DNA of 64,000 nucleotides from Jannaschia faecimaris. Its GTDB lineage: Bacteria; Pseudomonadota; Alphaproteobacteria; Rhodobacterales; Rhodobacteraceae. Where the stretch lies: the NCBI RefSeq assembly GCF_900107415.1, contig NZ_FNPX01000011.1:51206-115205 (forward strand), written 5' to 3'. The notes below the pieces were generated by a model. It did not search any database and was not told the DNA's origin. It saw only the letters and a list, made by a program, of their open reading frames with translations. Positions 61,611 to 64,000 of this stretch are shown here, piece after piece. Both the position numbers and the translations under genes were made by a program. How positions within the stretch are numbered: the first letter of the stretch is position 1; each line of letters opens with the position of its first letter.

Positions 61611-63680
61611 ATGAATGCTCAGTCAACAATCACTACATCGCAGTTCCACTCAGGCGAGCGCGAGATGCAGGAGCGGGCCGGTAAACGCGAAGCAATGGAG
61701 GCCATTGGCAAGATCGCTATCCGTCATTTCATGCCCGACCAGCACCGTCAGTTTTACGAGAAAATCCCGTTCATTCTTGTGGGTAGCCTAGATCGCGATG
61801 GATGGCCTTGGGCGTCGATGCTCGTGGGCGGTCCGAACTTTATCACGTCGCCTAATAACAAGCGTCTCGATCTTGATGCTACGCCGTTGGCCGATGACCC
61901 GTTAGCCGCGAACCTGAAACAAGGTGCGTCCGTTGGGCTTGTCGGGATCGAACTTTCGACGCGTCGTCGCAACCGGATGAACGCGACTGTGCGTGCGGTT
62001 AACGATGGTGGGGTGTCGCTTGATGTCGTGCAGTCCTTCGGTAACTGCCCGCAGTACATTCAAACGCAAGACATTAATTTCGTGCGCAGTCCAAATGCGC
62101 AGATTGACCGGACAACGACGCAACGGTTCACGCAGCTTGACGCGGCAGCGCAAACCTTCATCGCACAGGCCAATTCCCTCTATGTCGCCAGCTCCTCGGA
62201 CACAGGCGAGAACCCTACAGCGCGGGGCGCTGATGTGTCTCATCGCGGCGGACAGGCGGGCTTTGTCAAAGTTGAAGGTAATGCAATCATCGTTCCCGAT
62301 TTTTCCGGCAACAACTTCTTCAACACGCTTGGGAACTTCTTGGTAAATCCCAAAGCAGGATTGCTTTTCCCCGACTACACAACGGGTGATGTCTTGATGC
62401 TAACGGGTACAGCAGAAGTGTTTGAAGCAGACGCGCGTGAGATCGCCTGCTTCAAAGGAGCAGAGCATGGCTGGAGGTTTACTTTGGATCACGGCATCCG
62501 CATCCGTGACGCCCTGCCGTTCCGGGCAGAATTCACCGAGTGGTCCCCCAACAGCCTTATGGCCGACAATTGGAACCAAGCTGAAGCCCGTCAAAAGATG
62601 GAGACCGAACGTGCTGCGTGGCGTTCTCTGAAGGTGACCGCCATCAAAGATGAAAGCAGTGTTATTCGCTCATTCACGTTTGGTTCGGAGGACGGCCAAC
62701 CTTTGTTGCCTTTTGAGGCAGGCCAATTTCTGACAATTCATGTCACGCCCGAGAATGCCAAGCCGCAAACACGTACCTATACAGTTTCGTCTGCCCCTGC
62801 TGATCAGGGCTACCGCATCTCCGTCAAACGTGAGCCAGGCGGTGCAGTGTCAAACCACCTGCACGACACTCTGAGAATTGGTGATGTGATCGAAGCAAAA
62901 GCTCCCAAAGGCGCGTTCTACATTGACGCCCTAGGGAAACGTCCTGCTGTTTTGTTCGCGGGCGGTGTCGGTGTGACCCCCATGATATCGATGACACGCC
63001 ACGTGCTGAACGAGAGCGTGCGCAAACGCTACACAAGGCCATTAACGGTTTTCCATGCCGCCCAAACAACCGATCAGCGGGCATTTTTGGAAGAGTTCCG
63101 CGCAGCAGAAATCCAAAGTGACGGCAAGATCAAATATGTGTCGATCATTGGCCATCCCGGAGGTGGCGAAGTGCAAGGCACGGACTATGACGCGACGGGT
63201 TACATCACCCCAGATCTGATCCGGGCCGAATTGTCCTTTGATGACTACGACTTTTTCCTATGTGGTCCGCCGCCGTTTATGCAGGCCGTGTATGACGCAA
63301 TACGCGATCTTGGTGCCCGCGATGCGCGCATTTTCGCAGAGGCTTTTGGTCCCGCAGCGCTCAAACGCCGTGCTGATGCGGGCGTCACAGCATTTGAACC
63401 TGAACCTGAAGCCGACACTGCGGTCGTGAAGTTTGCGCAGTCCGGCCATGAGCAGCATTGGGAAAAAGGCGAAGCTACGTTGCTGGAAACAGCCGAAGCA
63501 CATGGGGTCACACCCCCATTTTCTTGTCGTAGCGGATTTTGCGGGAGCTGCATCACCAAAAAACTGTCCGGCAATGTTGCCTACCGCACGCCAGTGACCG
63601 CCGAACATGGCGAGGACGAAGTGCTGATCTGCTGCGCCGTCCCCGCCAAAGATACCGAAGAGCTCATCCTAGACCTATAA
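61611..63680 (+). CDS. PNPOx-like/ferredoxin-reductase/[2Fe-2S] fusion oxidoreductase
   Basis: A 689-residue multidomain flavoprotein. Residues about 30-330 hold a pyridoxamine-oxidase-like split barrel (FILVGSLDRDGWPWASMLVG; SFGNCPQYIQTQDI). Residues 345-600 are a ferredoxin-reductase module: RTYTVSSAP for FAD, FAGGVGVTPMISM for NAD(P) and FLCGPPPFMQAVYD. Residues 615-689 are a plant-type ferredoxin with Cys 639, 644, 647 and 674 or 675 (CRSGFCGSC; ICCAV). Electrons can pass from NAD(P)H through FAD to the 2Fe-2S centre and on to the split-barrel flavin or an outside acceptor. Substrate unknown. ATG at 61611 follows GAGG. Confidence 0.88.
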   Translation: MNAQSTITTSQFHSGEREMQERAGKREAMEAIGKIAIRHFMPDQHRQFYEKIPFILVGSLDRDGWPWASMLVGGPNFITSPNNKRLDLDATPLADDPLAANLKQGASVGLVGIELSTRRRNRMNATVRAVNDGGVSLDVVQSFGNCPQYIQTQDINFVRSPNAQIDRTTTQRFTQLDAAAQTFIAQANSLYVASSSDTGENPTARGADVSHRGGQAGFVKVEGNAIIVPDFSGNNFFNTLGNFLVNPKAGLLFPDYTTGDVLMLTGTAEVFEADAREIACFKGAEHGWRFTLDHGIRIRDALPFRAEFTEWSPNSLMADNWNQAEARQKMETERAAWRSLKVTAIKDESSVIRSFTFGSEDGQPLLPFEAGQFLTIHVTPENAKPQTRTYTVSSAPADQGYRISVKREPGGAVSNHLHDTLRIGDVIEAKAPKGAFYIDALGKRPAVLFAGGVGVTPMISMTRHVLNESVRKRYTRPLTVFHAAQTTDQRAFLEEFRAAEIQSDGKIKYVSIIGHPGGGEVQGTDYDATGYITPDLIRAELSFDDYDFFLCGPPPFMQAVYDAIRDLGARDARIFAEAFGPAALKRRADAGVTAFEPEPEADTAVVKFAQSGHEQHWEKGEATLLETAEAHGVTPPFSCRSGFCGSCITKKLSGNVAYRTPVTAEHGEDEVLICCAVPAKDTEELILDL

Positions 63681-63687
63681 TCAAACA

Positions 63688-63804
63688 ATGAAGGACCTTA
63701 CTCATGTCACGACCACCATTGCCACGGTCTGGGACTTCGACCGACAAGTCGCCGAGGTCCAAGTCCGCATCGCCATCACGAACGGCCTGAGCGTCCCCCT
63801 TTGA
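63688..63804 (+). CDS. short frame abutting the IS element, possibly a truncated gene
   Basis: A 38-codon frame (MKDLTHVTTTIATVWDFDRQ at its start) that ends at a TGA inside or at the edge of the IS left end. An overlapping alternative start at 63704 has a better ribosome site but gives a Ser/Pro/Arg-rich 28-residue peptide. It may be the 5' remnant of a gene that followed the oxidoreductase and was cut by the insertion, or simply noncoding. Confidence 0.25.
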   Translation: MKDLTHVTTTIATVWDFDRQVAEVQVRIAITNGLSVPL

Positions 63805-64000
63805 AGTGGTCCGCCCCTATAGTTAGGACAGCTGAGGACCCGAGATGGCGATTAAGAGACCCAAGCCCGAAGAGATTGTCGTGAAATTACGGCAGGTTGA
63901 AGTTTTGGAGGGGCAAGGCATGCCCCGGATTGACGCGATCCGTCAGATCAGCGTGACTGAACAAACCTATTATCGCTGGAAGAAGAAGTACGGTGGAATG
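63801..64000 (+). mobile_element. left end of an IS3-family insertion sequence with partial orfA
   Basis: A transposase OrfA starts at the ATG at 63845 and is cut by the window edge after 52 codons. Its opening MAIKRPKPEEIVVKLRQVEV and the helix-turn-helix RIDAIRQISVTEQTYYRWKK then KYGGM are typical of IS3-family OrfA. About 40 bases before it, the text TGAAGTGGTCCGCCCC looks like the terminal inverted repeat, so the element probably begins near 63801. OrfB and the right end lie outside the window. Confidence 0.85.

Noticed and set aside
1..64000. CRISPR array, rRNA operon or intact prophage
   Set aside because: No regularly spaced repeats, no rRNA sequence and no phage structural genes were seen; only recombinase relics and one IS end.

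Overview
The window reads as chromosomal DNA of a marine alphaproteobacterium of the order Rhodobacterales (Roseobacter group). The basis is the pyrH-frr-uppS-cdsA-dxr-rseP-bamA-skp-fabZ-lpxA-lpxI-lpxB order, a B12-dependent ribonucleotide reductase (NrdJ), a single-chain indolepyruvate oxidoreductase, an LpxI in place of LpxH, and a high-GC, tightly packed layout with many 4-base ATGA or GTGA gene overlaps. I cannot name the genus from sequence alone.

Layout. 1-12.2 kb: one long minus-strand envelope cluster (UMP kinase, ribosome recycling, isoprenoid and phospholipid precursors, RseP, BamA/Skp, FabZ and the lipid A genes), ending in an lpxB cut by the window edge. 12.2-16.6 kb: miaA, an AraC regulator, a CbpA/CbpM co-chaperone pair and a cupin. 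16.8-21.1 kb: nrdJ with two candidate NrdR boxes upstream, then tRNA-Pro. 21.2-25.3 kb: DUF192, a double cold-shock protein, pdxH, fabI, a LysE exporter and a xanthine phosphoribosyltransferase. 25.3-32.8 kb: a cytochrome P450 coupled to a membrane serine hydrolase, tusA, indolepyruvate oxidoreductase with a divergent LysR gene and a clear operator, and a candidate small RNA. 32.9-39.2 kb: sufE, a lipoprotein, an SDR, two broken genes of unknown function, an esterase, rlmE and ppx. 39.4-43.6 kb: a four-gene methyl-transfer operon (small PF13769-type protein, MetF-like reductase, methyl-THF:corrinoid methyltransferase, corrinoid-reactivating ferredoxin/ATPase). 43.6-50.0 kb: a ynjFBCD-type ABC transporter with a CDP-alcohol phosphatidyltransferase, preceded by the arsJ/GAPDH arsenate-detoxification pair.

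From tRNA-Ser(UGA) at 50.1 kb to the right edge the character changes: looser gene spacing, lower GC, two decayed tyrosine recombinases of the same family lying as direct repeats around a 3.3-kb cassette, a shortened 5'-nucleotidase, an unusual winged-helix/BTAD regulator fused to an alpha/beta hydrolase, a STAS protein lacking the phosphorylatable serine, a LysR/GST/flavo-iron-sulfur oxidoreductase module, and the left end of an IS3-family element. I read this as a tRNA-Ser-associated genomic island.

The observations most worth following are the candidate 70-nt small RNA at 32.7 kb, the methyl-transfer operon that lacks its corrinoid protein and substrate methyltransferase, the regulator-hydrolase fusion, the coupled P450/hydrolase pair, the ynj/ars neighbourhood and the two LysR operators. 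No CRISPR array, rRNA or intact phage was seen. All identifications are from reading motifs and family memory; no database search was run.
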